Shown here: in pieces, positions 1 to 8,101 of the stretch
How the letters are laid out: every line of letters begins with the position of its first letter
Position numbering within the stretch: the first letter of the stretch is position 1
Assembly: GCA_050247895.1 (NCBI GenBank)
Contig: JBFWTJ010000069.1
Span: forward strand, 1 to 15,313
DNA from: CAVPEW01 sp050247895
GTDB taxonomy: Bacteria > Actinomycetota > Acidimicrobiia > Acidimicrobiales > VFJN01
Direction: 5' to 3'
DNA length: 15,313 nucleotides
The notes under the pieces: model-generated
What the model was told of the DNA's origin: nothing
Seen by the model: only the letters and a program-made list of their open reading frames with translations
The model's database searches: none
Made by a program: the position numbers and the translations under genes

Positions 1-1
1 C

Positions 2-2560
2 GACTGGTACGCCGGCTTCCCCGCGTACCAGTTCTACATGGTGGTCCCGGCCCTGCTGATCGTGGCCCTCGACGTGGGCCTGTTCGGCGGCCCGCTGTGG
101 GTGCTGCCGGTCCTGGGCGCCGCCGCCCTGGCCGTGACGGCGTGGCGGGCCGGGCCCGGCACCCGGCGCAAGGCCCTCGCGGCCGCCGCGGTGGTGCTCG
201 CGGTGGTCGGCCCCGACCTCCACTACGGCACGGCGTTCAAGCTGGTGACGGTGGCCGGGCTGCTCAGCCTGCCGCTGGCCCTCTACGCCCTGGGCCGCCT
301 GGCCGGGCTGGCCTTCCCGGGTCCGGCGCTGCTGGCGGTGGCCGGCGTGCCGTTCCTGTTCAACCGGAACTTCACCATCTACGGCGGGAACGCGGCCTCG
401 ACGCTGGCCGGCGAGTTCGCCTTCTCCCTCAGCCTGTCGCTGGCGGTGCTCTACCTGGGCGTGCTGATCCGGGGGCTGCGCACCGGCCGGCACCGGGCCC
501 TGGCCGCGGTGCTGCTCGCGCTGACCGGGCTCTGCCACATCATCCCGGCGATCTGGGTGCTGGGCGTGACCGTGGTGGCCGTGGCGTCCCGGTGGCGGCG
601 GGCCGCCTGGGCCTGGGCCGCCGCGGTGCTGCCGGTGGGCGGGCTCCTCGCCTCGTGGTGGGTCCTGCCCTTCGTGTGGCAGCGGGCCTACGTGAACGAC
701 ATGGGCTGGGAGAAGATCCCGTACCGGCTGCCGGTCAACGACGGCGGGGCGATCTCCCGGACGTTGCTGGACTTCGAGGGCGAGACCTTCTGGCGCTACC
801 TGCTGCCCCGCAACGGCCCGGTCCCCGAGGGCGTGCCGGTCGGGCCCTTCGCCGACGACATGCGCTGGGTGTTCGCCCTGGCCGTGGTGGGCCTGGTCCT
901 GTCGCTGGCCTTCCGCATCCGCCTCGGCCGTTTCCTGGCCGTGGTGGCGGCTGGCACGGCGCTGGCCTTCGTCCTGGTGCCCGACGGGCGGCTGTGGAAC
1001 GCCCGGCTGCTGCCCTTCTACTACCTGTGCCTCTACCTGCTCGCCGCGGTGGCGGTGGCCGAGGTGGCCCGGGTGCTCGGCGGCGCGCTGACCGGCGAGG
1101 TCGAGCGGCCGGGCCTGGCCACGCCGGTCGCGGTCACCCTCGTCGCGCTGGCCTTCACCCTGGTCGTGGTGGGCATGCCGCTGGGCCGCCTGCCTCTCGG
1201 CGAGCGGCAGCTCGACGGCTCCTACCGCTGGATGGGCTTCGAGACGACCTCCAACAGCTTCGTGCCGTCGTGGGCCAGGTGGAACTACGACGGGTACGTG
1301 GGCAAGCCCGCGTACCCCGAGTACCGGGCCGTGGTGACCACGATGGCCGAGCTGGGCGAGGACCGGGGCTGCGGGCGGGCCTTCTGGGAGTACGACAGCG
1401 AGCTGAACCGCTACGGGACCCCGATGGCGCTCATGCTGCTGCCCCACTGGACCGACGGCTGCATCGGCTCGATGGAGGGCCTCTACTTCGAGTCCTCGGA
1501 GACGACGCCGTTCCACTTCCTGGTCCAGTCGGAGCTGTCGGCGTCGCCGAGCTCGGCCCAGCGCTGCATGCCCTACCGGGGCTTCGACGTCGACCGTGGG
1601 GTGGAGCACCTCCAGCTCCTCGGTGTCCGCTACTACATGGCCACCTCGGCCCAGGCGCTCACCGCGGCCCGGGGCCACCCGGACCTCACCGAGGTGGCCT
1701 CGTCGGGTCCGTGGACGGTCTTCGAGGTGGCCGACAGCGAGCTGGTCACCTCGCTGGCCAACGAACCGGCGGTGCTCGACGGGCTGGAGAACGACCACCA
1801 CGGCTGGGTGGGCGACCCGACCGACCGGCCCTGCGCCGGACCGGCCGTGCAGTGGTTCCAGGACGCGTCCCTCTGGGACGTGGCCATCGCGGCCTCGGGC
1901 CCCTCCGAGTGGGCCCGGGTCGACGTCGACGCCTTCGCCGCCGCGCCCCGGCGGGCGGTGGTGCCGGTGACCGTGTCGGGCATCGAGACGGCCGACGACC
2001 GGATCTCCTTCGACGTGTCCGAGCCCGGCACCCCGGTCCTGGTCAAGGCGTCCTACTTCCCGAACTGGCGGGTCGAGGGCGGTCGGGGGCCCTACCGGGT
2101 GGCCCCGAACCTGATGGTCGTGGTGCCCGAGGGCACCCACGTCGAGCTCCGCTACGGCCGGGCGCCCATCGAGTGGGTGTCCTACCTGCTCACGTTGGCC
2201 GGCGTGGCGCTGGTGGTCCTGCTCGCCCGGCGGCCGCCGCTCGAGATGGCACCGGCGCGCCGCGAGGAGCGGGAGGCCCGGTCGTGGCGCCCCGAGGGCG
2301 ACCCGGACGACCTGCCGTGGTGGGACGAGGACGATCCCTGGCCGGCCGTCCCGGCCCCGGGCGGGTGGGCGGCGCCGGGGGACGGTGGAGAGCCGGATCC
2401 CTCCCCGATGAGCGAGCCGCCCACCGGCCGGCCGTCGGACCGTGACCCGGGGCCCGCCTCGGCCTCGGGGCCGTCTGCGGGCGGGTCGTCGGACCGTGGC
2501 CCGGGGCCCGCCCCCGCCGTCGAGCGCCGCGACCCCGGGTCGTCCGACCCGACCTCGTGA
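2..2560 (+). CDS. Polytopic membrane protein, PTPS-related/YfhO-like (probable GT-C type), 5' partial
   Basis: The reading frame is open from base 2 (DWYAGFPAYQFYMVVP...), so the true start lies upstream; the ATG at 38 is internal. Many hydrophobic segments fill about bases 40-1200, including a patch reading FNRNFTIYGGNAAST then LAGEFAFSLSLSL. That pattern, and the GFPAYQFY motif before it, resemble large membrane proteins annotated as 6-pyruvoyl-tetrahydropterin-synthase-related (PF10131) or YfhO-like. A long extracytoplasmic part (about 1200-2160) with SYFPNWRVEGG precedes one last membrane segment (about 2167-2230) and a roughly 100-residue acidic, Pro/Gly/Ser-rich tail containing DDLPWWDEDDPWP. 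These features suggest an enzyme using a polyprenyl-phosphate sugar donor outside the membrane. That is inference from architecture and from the mannose-activation genes downstream. Its stop overlaps the next start by 4 nt (GTGA), indicating translational coupling. Substrate unknown. Confidence 0.8.
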   Translation, partial: DWYAGFPAYQFYMVVPALLIVALDVGLFGGPLWVLPVLGAAALAVTAWRAGPGTRRKALAAAAVVLAVVGPDLHYGTAFKLVTVAGLLSLPLALYALGRLAGLAFPGPALLAVAGVPFLFNRNFTIYGGNAASTLAGEFAFSLSLSLAVLYLGVLIRGLRTGRHRALAAVLLALTGLCHIIPAIWVLGVTVVAVASRWRRAAWAWAAAVLPVGGLLASWWVLPFVWQRAYVNDMGWEKIPYRLPVNDGGAISRTLLDFEGETFWRYLLPRNGPVPEGVPVGPFADDMRWVFALAVVGLVLSLAFRIRLGRFLAVVAAGTALAFVLVPDGRLWNARLLPFYYLCLYLLAAVAVAEVARVLGGALTGEVERPGLATPVAVTLVALAFTLVVVGMPLGRLPLGERQLDGSYRWMGFETTSNSFVPSWARWNYDGYVGKPAYPEYRAVVTTMAELGEDRGCGRAFWEYDSELNRYGTPMALMLLPHWTDGCIGSMEGLYFESSETTPFHFLVQSELSASPSSAQRCMPYRGFDVDRGVEHLQLLGVRYYMATSAQALTAARGHPDLTEVASSGPWTVFEVADSELVTSLANEPAVLDGLENDHHGWVGDPTDRPCAGPAVQWFQDASLWDVAIAASGPSEWARVDVDAFAAAPRRAVVPVTVSGIETADDRISFDVSEPGTPVLVKASYFPNWRVEGGRGPYRVAPNLMVVVPEGTHVELRYGRAPIEWVSYLLTLAGVALVVLLARRPPLEMAPARREEREARSWRPEGDPDDLPWWDEDDPWPAVPAPGGWAAPGDGGEPDPSPMSEPPTGRPSDRDPGPASASGPSAGGSSDRGPGPAPAVERRDPGSSDPTS
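2434..2512 (+). repeat. In-frame direct repeat in the tail of the membrane protein
   Basis: A 25-nt unit (GTCGGACCGTG, then A or G, then CCCGGGGCCCGCC) occurs at 2434-2458 and 2488-2512 with one mismatch. The 54-nt period equals 18 codons, so the repeat encodes two copies of S-D-R-(D/G)-P-G-P-A in a disordered tail. It looks like a recent tandem duplication within low-complexity coding sequence. Confidence 0.75.
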
Positions 2561-3768
2561 CCGGTCGGTTGGGCCGGTTCGCGCTCGTCGCGATCGTGCC
2601 GACGGCCCTGGACGTGGCCACGCTGGTCCTGCTGCGTCGGGGCCTGGGCTGGATCCTGGTCCTGGCCGACCTCACGGCGGTCGGGGTGGCCTCGGTGGCC
2701 TCGTACCTGCTGCACCGGGCCGTCACCTTCCGCAGCGACCCCTACGTGCGCTGGGTCCGCATGCCCCTGGCCTTCGCCCTGGTGGCGGCGTCGGCCGCGC
2801 TGGTCGACGTCGTCGTGCTGCGGAGCCTGTTCGTGGCCTTCGGCTTCACCACCACCGGCGGCCTGGTGGCGGCGAAGGTGGTGGCGCTGGCCGCGGCCGC
2901 GCTGTTGCGGGGCGTGCTCTACAGGGCGCTGCTGCTCGAGGTCCTGCGCCGGGAGATGGGCCAGCGGGTCGAGCGGCCGGCGCCCCCGGGCGACCTGCGG
3001 GCCTCGGTCGTGGTCCCGGCCTACCGGGAGGGGTCGACCATCGGCGCCACGGTCGAGGCGCTGCGGGCCGGGTTGGCCGCCATTGCGGCCGACGGCGGCG
3101 TGGAGATCGTCGTGGTCGACGACGGGTCGGGCGACGGGACGGCGGACGCGGCCGCCGCGGCCGGGGCCGACCAGGTGGTCGTCCTGCCCCGGAACCGGGG
3201 CAAGGGCGGGGCGGTGCGGGCCGGGGTCGGGGTGTCCCGGGGTCGGGTGGTGGCCTTCACCGACGCCGACCTGTCGTACTCGCCCGACCAGGTCGCCCGC
3301 GCCGTGTTGTTGGTGGAGGAGGGCTGGGATCTCGCCATCGGCAACCGCCGGCACCCGGGCTCGGTGGGCAGCGCCTCGGGCCTGCGCACGCTGGGCAGCC
3401 GGGCCATCAACCTGCTGGCCGCGCTGGTCCTGCTGTCACGGCCCCACGACACCCAGTGCGGCCTCAAGGCCTTCCGCTCCGACGCGGCCCGCCTGGTGTT
3501 CGGGCTGGGTCGGCTCGACGGCTTCGCCTTCGACGTCGAGGTCCTGCACCTCGCCGAGCGGCACGGCCTCACGCTGGCCGAGATGCCGGTCGAGGTCCGG
3601 CGCTCGGACCGCAGCTCGGTCCGGGTCGTGACCGACACGCTGCGCCTGCTCGGCGACCTGTGGGAGGTCCGGCACCTGTCGGCGACGGGGGCCTACGAGC
3701 TCGGCGCCACGGGCGCGGAGGCCCTTCCGTCGGGGGTCGGTCGACCCGCCGGGCCCGCCCCGGGCTGA
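2557..3768 (+). CDS. GtrA-GT2 fusion: membrane GtrA domain plus dolichyl-phosphate-mannose-synthase-like glycosyltransferase
   Basis: 403 residues. The GTG at 2557 overlaps the upstream stop (GTGA) and no better start is seen. Residues 1-125 have four hydrophobic segments (about 8-26, 33-54, 67-92, 103-122) and the loop YLLHRAVTFRS, typical of GtrA family proteins, proposed to move lipid-linked sugars across the membrane. Residues 148-390 are a GT-A fold family 2 glycosyltransferase: SVVVPAYREGS at 150-160, DDGSGDGT at 188-195, the metal/nucleotide motif TDADLS at 235-240, QCGLKAF at 300-306 and FDVEVL at 325-330. The last two are characteristic of dolichol/polyprenyl-phosphate mannose or glucose synthases. 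Expected reaction: NDP-sugar plus polyprenyl phosphate gives polyprenyl-P-sugar, on the cytoplasmic face. The nearby phosphomannomutase makes GDP-mannose a reasonable donor, but that is inference. GtrA lies N-terminal, whereas the GT2-first order is the one usually met in fusions. Confidence 0.9.
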   Translation: MTGRLGRFALVAIVPTALDVATLVLLRRGLGWILVLADLTAVGVASVASYLLHRAVTFRSDPYVRWVRMPLAFALVAASAALVDVVVLRSLFVAFGFTTTGGLVAAKVVALAAAALLRGVLYRALLLEVLRREMGQRVERPAPPGDLRASVVVPAYREGSTIGATVEALRAGLAAIAADGGVEIVVVDDGSGDGTADAAAAAGADQVVVLPRNRGKGGAVRAGVGVSRGRVVAFTDADLSYSPDQVARAVLLVEEGWDLAIGNRRHPGSVGSASGLRTLGSRAINLLAALVLLSRPHDTQCGLKAFRSDAARLVFGLGRLDGFAFDVEVLHLAERHGLTLAEMPVEVRRSDRSSVRVVTDTLRLLGDLWEVRHLSATGAYELGATGAEALPSGVGRPAGPAPG

Positions 3769-3804
3769 CCCGGTCCGGGTCCCGGCCGCCCGACGGCCCG
3801 GCAC

Positions 3805-3810
3805 TAGGGT
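3805..3810 (+). promoter_or_regulatory. Candidate -10 box (TAGGGT) for manB, leaderless or nearly so
   Basis: TAGGGT fits the actinobacterial TANNNT -10 consensus. With its last T at -7, transcription would begin near 3817, leaving at most about 3 nt before the ATG at 3820. No convincing Shine-Dalgarno lies between. No clear -35 is visible. Confidence 0.45.
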
Positions 3811-3819
3811 GACGACGCC

Positions 3820-5175
3820 ATGTCCAGGCTCGACGCGATCTTCAAGGCGTACGACATCAGGGGCACGACCCCCGACCAGTTCGACGCCGGGATCGCCGGG
3901 TCCGTCGGCCGGGCCTTCGCCCGCTTCGTGGCCGAGGTCGACGGGGCGGACCGCGTCCTGGTGGGTCGCGACATGCGGCCGTCGGGGGTCGAGCTGGCCG
4001 AGGCCTTCGCCGAGGGCGTGCAGTCCCAGGGCCTGGCCGCGGTCGACCTGGGCCTGGCCTCGACCGACCTCGTCTACTTCGCCGCCGGGTCGCTCGACGC
4101 GCCGGCCGCGATGTTCACCGCCTCGCACAACCCGGCCCGGTACAACGGCATCAAGCTGTGCCGGTCGGGCGCCCGGCCGGTGGGGGAGGAGTCGGGGCTG
4201 CGGGAGATCAAGGCCATGGCCGAGGCCGGCGTGGCCGACCACCCGGGCGAGCCGGGCCGGCGGGACCGGGCCGACCTGCTGGCCGCCTTCGCCGCCCACG
4301 TGCGCTCCTTCGTCGACCTGGGCGCGCTGCGGCCGCTGCGGGTGGTGGCCGACACGGCCAACGGCATGGGCGGGCTGGTGGTGCCCGTGGTCTTCGAGGG
4401 CCTGCCGTTCGACCTCGAGGTCATGTACGGCGAGCTGGACGGGACGTTCCCCAACCACCCCGCCGACCCCATCGATCCGGCCAACCTGCGGGACCTCCAG
4501 GCCCGGGTGCGCGCGGTGGGCGCGGACGTCGGCCTGGCCTTCGACGGCGACGCCGACCGGGTGTTCCTGGTCGACGACCGGGGCGAGCCGGTGTCGGGCT
4601 CGACCACGACGGCCCTGGTCGCCGCGGCGCTGCTCGAGCGCGAGCCGGGCGCCACGATCCTCTACAACTGCATCTGCTCCAAGGCCGTGCCCGAGGTCAT
4701 CGCCGAGCGGGGCGGCCACGCGGTGCGGACCCGGGTCGGCCACAGCTTCATCAAGGCGGTGATGGCCGAGACGGGTGCGGCCTTCGGCGGCGAGCACTCG
4801 GCCCACTACTACTTCCGGGACAACTTCCGGGCCGACTCCGGGGCGATCGCCGCGCTGGTCGTGCTCGAGCAGGTCTGCCGGGCCGGGGTGCCCCTGTCCG
4901 AGCTGCGCAGGCCCTTCGATCGCTACTGGGCCTCGGGCGAGGTGAACTTCCGCGTCGAGGACCCCGCCGTGGTCGTCGAGCGGGTGGCGTCCGCCTACCC
5001 GGCCGGGTCCCAGGACCGGCTGGACGGCCTGACCGTCGACCTGGGCGACTGGTGGTTCAACCTGCGGCCGTCCAACACCGAGCCGCTGCTGCGCCTCAAC
5101 CTCGAGGCGGCCGACGGGCCCTCCGGGTCGGCGCGGCTGGCCGAGGTGCGCGCCCTCATCGAGAAAGGTGGCTGA
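3820..5175 (+). CDS. manB: Phosphomannomutase/phosphoglucomutase
   Basis: 451 residues, the usual length for the alpha-D-phosphohexomutase family. All four signature regions are visible: the active-site phosphoserine loop TASHNPARYNG at 100-110 (Ser102), the metal loop DGDADR at 242-247, the sugar-specificity loop GEHSAHYYF at 324-332, and the phosphate-binding loop RPSNTEP at 416-422. It interconverts mannose-6-phosphate and mannose-1-phosphate (often also the glucose phosphates), supplying GDP-mannose synthesis in the cytoplasm. The start ATG follows a TANNNT promoter box and opens the typical MSRLDAIFKAYDIRG N-terminus. It leads a tight cluster with the Trm112-like and SIS isomerase genes (4-nt gaps), an arrangement known from mycobacteria (around Rv3256c-Rv3257c). 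Preference for mannose over glucose is inferred from that context and the loop sequence, not shown. Confidence 0.94.
   Translation: MSRLDAIFKAYDIRGTTPDQFDAGIAGSVGRAFARFVAEVDGADRVLVGRDMRPSGVELAEAFAEGVQSQGLAAVDLGLASTDLVYFAAGSLDAPAAMFTASHNPARYNGIKLCRSGARPVGEESGLREIKAMAEAGVADHPGEPGRRDRADLLAAFAAHVRSFVDLGALRPLRVVADTANGMGGLVVPVVFEGLPFDLEVMYGELDGTFPNHPADPIDPANLRDLQARVRAVGADVGLAFDGDADRVFLVDDRGEPVSGSTTTALVAAALLEREPGATILYNCICSKAVPEVIAERGGHAVRTRVGHSFIKAVMAETGAAFGGEHSAHYYFRDNFRADSGAIAALVVLEQVCRAGVPLSELRRPFDRYWASGEVNFRVEDPAVVVERVASAYPAGSQDRLDGLTVDLGDWWFNLRPSNTEPLLRLNLEAADGPSGSARLAEVRALIEKGG
5164..5171 (+). promoter_or_regulatory. Ribosome binding site deciding the start of the Trm112-like gene
   Basis: AAAGGTGG, within the last codons of manB, lies 8 nt before the ATG at 5180. 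This supports that ATG over the in-frame GTG at 5168, which has no Shine-Dalgarno at a workable distance. Confidence 0.6.
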
Positions 5176-5179
5176 CCCG

Positions 5180-5416
5180 ATGTCCCTCGACCCGATGCTC
5201 CTGGAGATCCTGGCCTGCCCCCAGGACAAGGGCCCGCTGCTGTACTTCGAGGACGAGGACAGCCTCTACAACCCCCGCCTGCACCGCCGCTACGCCGTCC
5301 GCGACGGGATCCCGGTCATGCTGGTCGACGAGGCCGAGTCGGTCGACGACGCCGAGCACGACCGGCTGGTGGCCAAGGCCGTGGCCACGGGCATCACGCC
5401 CACGTTCGAGGCCTAG
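5180..5416 (+). CDS. Trm112-like (UPF0434/YcaR) small protein
   Basis: 78 residues from ATG 5180; an in-frame GTG at 5168 would add MADP. The sequence opens MSLDPMLLEILACPQDKGPL and has RYAVRDGIPVMLVDEAE in the middle, the hallmark of the Trm112/YcaR family (compare E. coli YcaR LLEIIACPVCNGKL and FPLRDGIPVLL). Family members in eukaryotes and archaea activate methyltransferases; the bacterial role is poorly known. Only one cysteine is present, and the CPxC pair of zinc-binding members is CPQD here, so a zinc site is unlikely. The gene sits between manB and the SIS isomerase with 4-nt gaps on both sides, so it is almost certainly cotranscribed with them. A link to sugar-phosphate metabolism is suggested only by this position. 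Confidence 0.85.
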   Translation: MSLDPMLLEILACPQDKGPLLYFEDEDSLYNPRLHRRYAVRDGIPVMLVDEAESVDDAEHDRLVAKAVATGITPTFEA

Positions 5417-5420
5417 CCCG

Positions 5421-6458
5421 GTGACCTCCCTGCTGCCCGAGGGCGTCCTGGACAGCCTCGGGATGTTCGACCTGGCCGCCCGCCTGCCCGAGCAGGTGGA
5501 GGCGGCGAGCCGGCTGGGCGACGTGGGGCCGCTGCCGGACCACGACGCCGTCGAGAACGTGGTCGTGCTGGGCATGGGGGGCAGCGGGATGGCCGGCGAG
5601 GTCGTCCAGGCCGTCGCCGGGCCGTTCATGGCCGTGCCGGTCACCCAGGTCCGTGGCTACGAGGCGCCCTCGTCGGTGGGCGACGGCACCTTGTGCTTCG
5701 CGGTGTCCTACTCCGGCGACACCGAGGAGACGGTGGAGGCGGCGCAGGCCGCGGCCGAGGCCGGGGCCCACATGGTCTGCCTCTCGGCCGGGGGCCGGTT
5801 GGCCGAGCTGGCCGCGGCCTGGGATGCGGCCCACGTGCGCCTGCCCGACATCCCGATGCCCCGGGCCGGGATCGGGGCGCTGTCGATCCCTCCGCTGCTG
5901 ATCCTCGAGCGCGTCGGCCTGTTCCCGGGCGCGGGCCAGTACGTGGCCGACGCCGTCGAGCAGCTCAAGCGTCGCCGGGACCAGCTTGTGGCGGGCGATG
6001 CGGCCCGCCGGCTGGCCCGGGCCGTCGGCCGCACCATGCCGGTCGCCTACGGCGGCGGCGACCTGGGCCGGGTCGCGGCGCAGCGGTTCAAGAACCAGGT
6101 CAACGAGAACGCCAAGGCACCGGCCTTCGCCAACTTCCACCCCGAGCTCGACCACAACGAGATCTGCGGTTGGGGGGCGCACGGCGACGTGACCCGCCAG
6201 GTCGTGACGGTCGTGAACTTCCGGCACGACTTCGAGCACCCGCAGGTCATGCGGCGCTTCGAGCTCACCCGGGACCTTCTGGCCGAGGTCGTCGCCGGCG
6301 TGCACGACGTGGTCGCGGCGGGGGAGGGGGCGCTGGCCCAGCTCCTCGACCTGGTCATCCAGGGCGACTTCGCCTCGCTGCACCTCGCGGTCGAGCTCGA
6401 CGTCGACCCCGGCCCGATCCCGGTGCTGGAGGACCTCAAGCGCGCGCTGGCTCGGTGA
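5421..6458 (+). CDS. SIS-domain bifunctional phosphoglucose/phosphomannose isomerase
   Basis: 345 residues from GTG 5421. The frame is open far upstream, but the 4-nt gap after the preceding stop and the family-like N-terminus (LDSLGMFDLAARLPEQV) fix the start here; an ATG at 5463 is a less likely alternative. Two SIS domains are seen: GMGGSGMAGE at 51-60 and SYSGDTEET at 96-104 bind the sugar phosphate, and the block starting NENAKAPAF at 228 and ending LDHNEICGW at 251 carries the catalytic Glu/His region of the bifunctional PGI/PMI family. It would interconvert fructose-6-P with glucose-6-P and mannose-6-P in the cytoplasm, feeding the phosphomannomutase encoded two genes upstream. In mycobacteria the equivalent position is held by Rv3256c. 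Which isomerase activity dominates cannot be read from sequence. Confidence 0.88.
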   Translation: MTSLLPEGVLDSLGMFDLAARLPEQVEAASRLGDVGPLPDHDAVENVVVLGMGGSGMAGEVVQAVAGPFMAVPVTQVRGYEAPSSVGDGTLCFAVSYSGDTEETVEAAQAAAEAGAHMVCLSAGGRLAELAAAWDAAHVRLPDIPMPRAGIGALSIPPLLILERVGLFPGAGQYVADAVEQLKRRRDQLVAGDAARRLARAVGRTMPVAYGGGDLGRVAAQRFKNQVNENAKAPAFANFHPELDHNEICGWGAHGDVTRQVVTVVNFRHDFEHPQVMRRFELTRDLLAEVVAGVHDVVAAGEGALAQLLDLVIQGDFASLHLAVELDVDPGPIPVLEDLKRALAR

Positions 6459-6478
6459 CGGCGCGGCCACGGGGCGTG

Positions 6479-6484
6479 TAGGCT
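6479..6484 (+). promoter_or_regulatory. Candidate -10 box (TAGGCT) for ahcY
   Basis: TAGGCT matches TANNNT. The predicted transcription start is near 6491, exactly where the foldable leader begins (first helix strand 6490-6494), giving a 5'UTR of about 90 nt. There is no convincing -35. Confidence 0.4.
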
Positions 6485-6489
6485 CGTCG

Positions 6490-6579
6490 CCCGGGCTGTA
6501 CCGGGTGGCGCTGGATGCGCCCAGCCCTCCGAGAAGACGTCGCTTCGCGCTGTTCCAGCGCGCCCTTCTGGAGGACCCC
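6490..6579 (+). promoter_or_regulatory. Structured ahcY leader that can sequester the Shine-Dalgarno (candidate riboswitch)
   Basis: Helices read by eye. (a) GGGCTG 6493-6498 with CAGCCC 6522-6527, enclosing GGCGC 6507-6511 with GCGCC 6517-6521 (loop TGGAT), the two stems abutting on the 3' side. (b) CCTCC 6526-6530 plus AGAAG 6532-6536 with CTTCT 6565-6569 plus GGAGG 6570-6574, ten pairs with one bulged G, enclosing the hairpin 6546-6552/6556-6562. (c) A competing local hairpin GAAG 6533-6536 with CTTC 6543-6546. GGAGG is the ribosome binding site of ahcY (5 nt before ATG 6580). Helix (a) shares bases 6526-6527 with helix (b), and helix (c) takes its lower strand, so ON and OFF folds exclude each other. 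I do not recognise a known SAH or SAM riboswitch consensus. The ligand is unknown; SAH or SAM would be the natural guess from the gene controlled. Confidence 0.45.

Positions 6580-6583
<4 letters not shown>
6515..6583 (+). other. Possible 22-codon upstream ORF overlapping the ahcY start
   Basis: ATG 6515 opens a frame beginning MRPALRE and ending PFWRTP, with its TGA inside the ahcY start (ATGA, 6580-6583). A weak GGGTGG (6503-6508) sits 6 nt before it. If translated, it would couple to ahcY and unwind the sequestering helix. It may be chance. Confidence 0.2.
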
Positions 6584-8022
<1,439 letters not shown>

Positions 8023-8041
8023 CCCGGCGCGCGCCGCCGGC

Positions 8042-8091
8042 GACGCGCCTGACCTGGTCCCCCGTGCTCGGCGCGGGGGACCAGGCGCGTC
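8042..8091 (+). terminator. Bidirectional intrinsic-type terminator hairpin
   Basis: CCTGGTCCCCC (8053-8063) pairs perfectly with GGGGGACCAGG (8075-8085). It is extended by GACGCG (8042-8047) with CGCGTC (8086-8091) across a 5-nt bulge, 17 pairs in all. It lies between the convergent ahcY (+) and the gene ending at 8102 (-), so it can serve both. There is no U-tract, as is common in high-GC actinobacteria. Confidence 0.75.
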
Positions 8092-8101
8092 TGGGCGGCG
8101 C

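Noticed and set aside
4158..5420. A continuous frame running through manB and the Trm112-like gene into the SIS isomerase, as if one 766-residue protein
   Set aside because: The part before 5421 is Arg/Gly/Pro-rich out-of-frame translation of manB and the small gene, with no family signature; it is open only because stops are rare at this GC content.
6479..6514. AGGCTCG followed by GGCGCT before ahcY, recalling parts of the SAH riboswitch
   Set aside because: The matching upstream strand (a GACGAGGAGCG-like block) is missing and the order and spacing of the conserved blocks do not fit; the likeness is two short GC-rich words.
6505..6579. N-terminal extension of AhcY from the in-frame GTG at 6505
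   Set aside because: The extra 25 residues are Arg/Pro-rich and unlike the family, there is a GGAGG at ideal spacing before ATG 6580, and the region folds as a leader.
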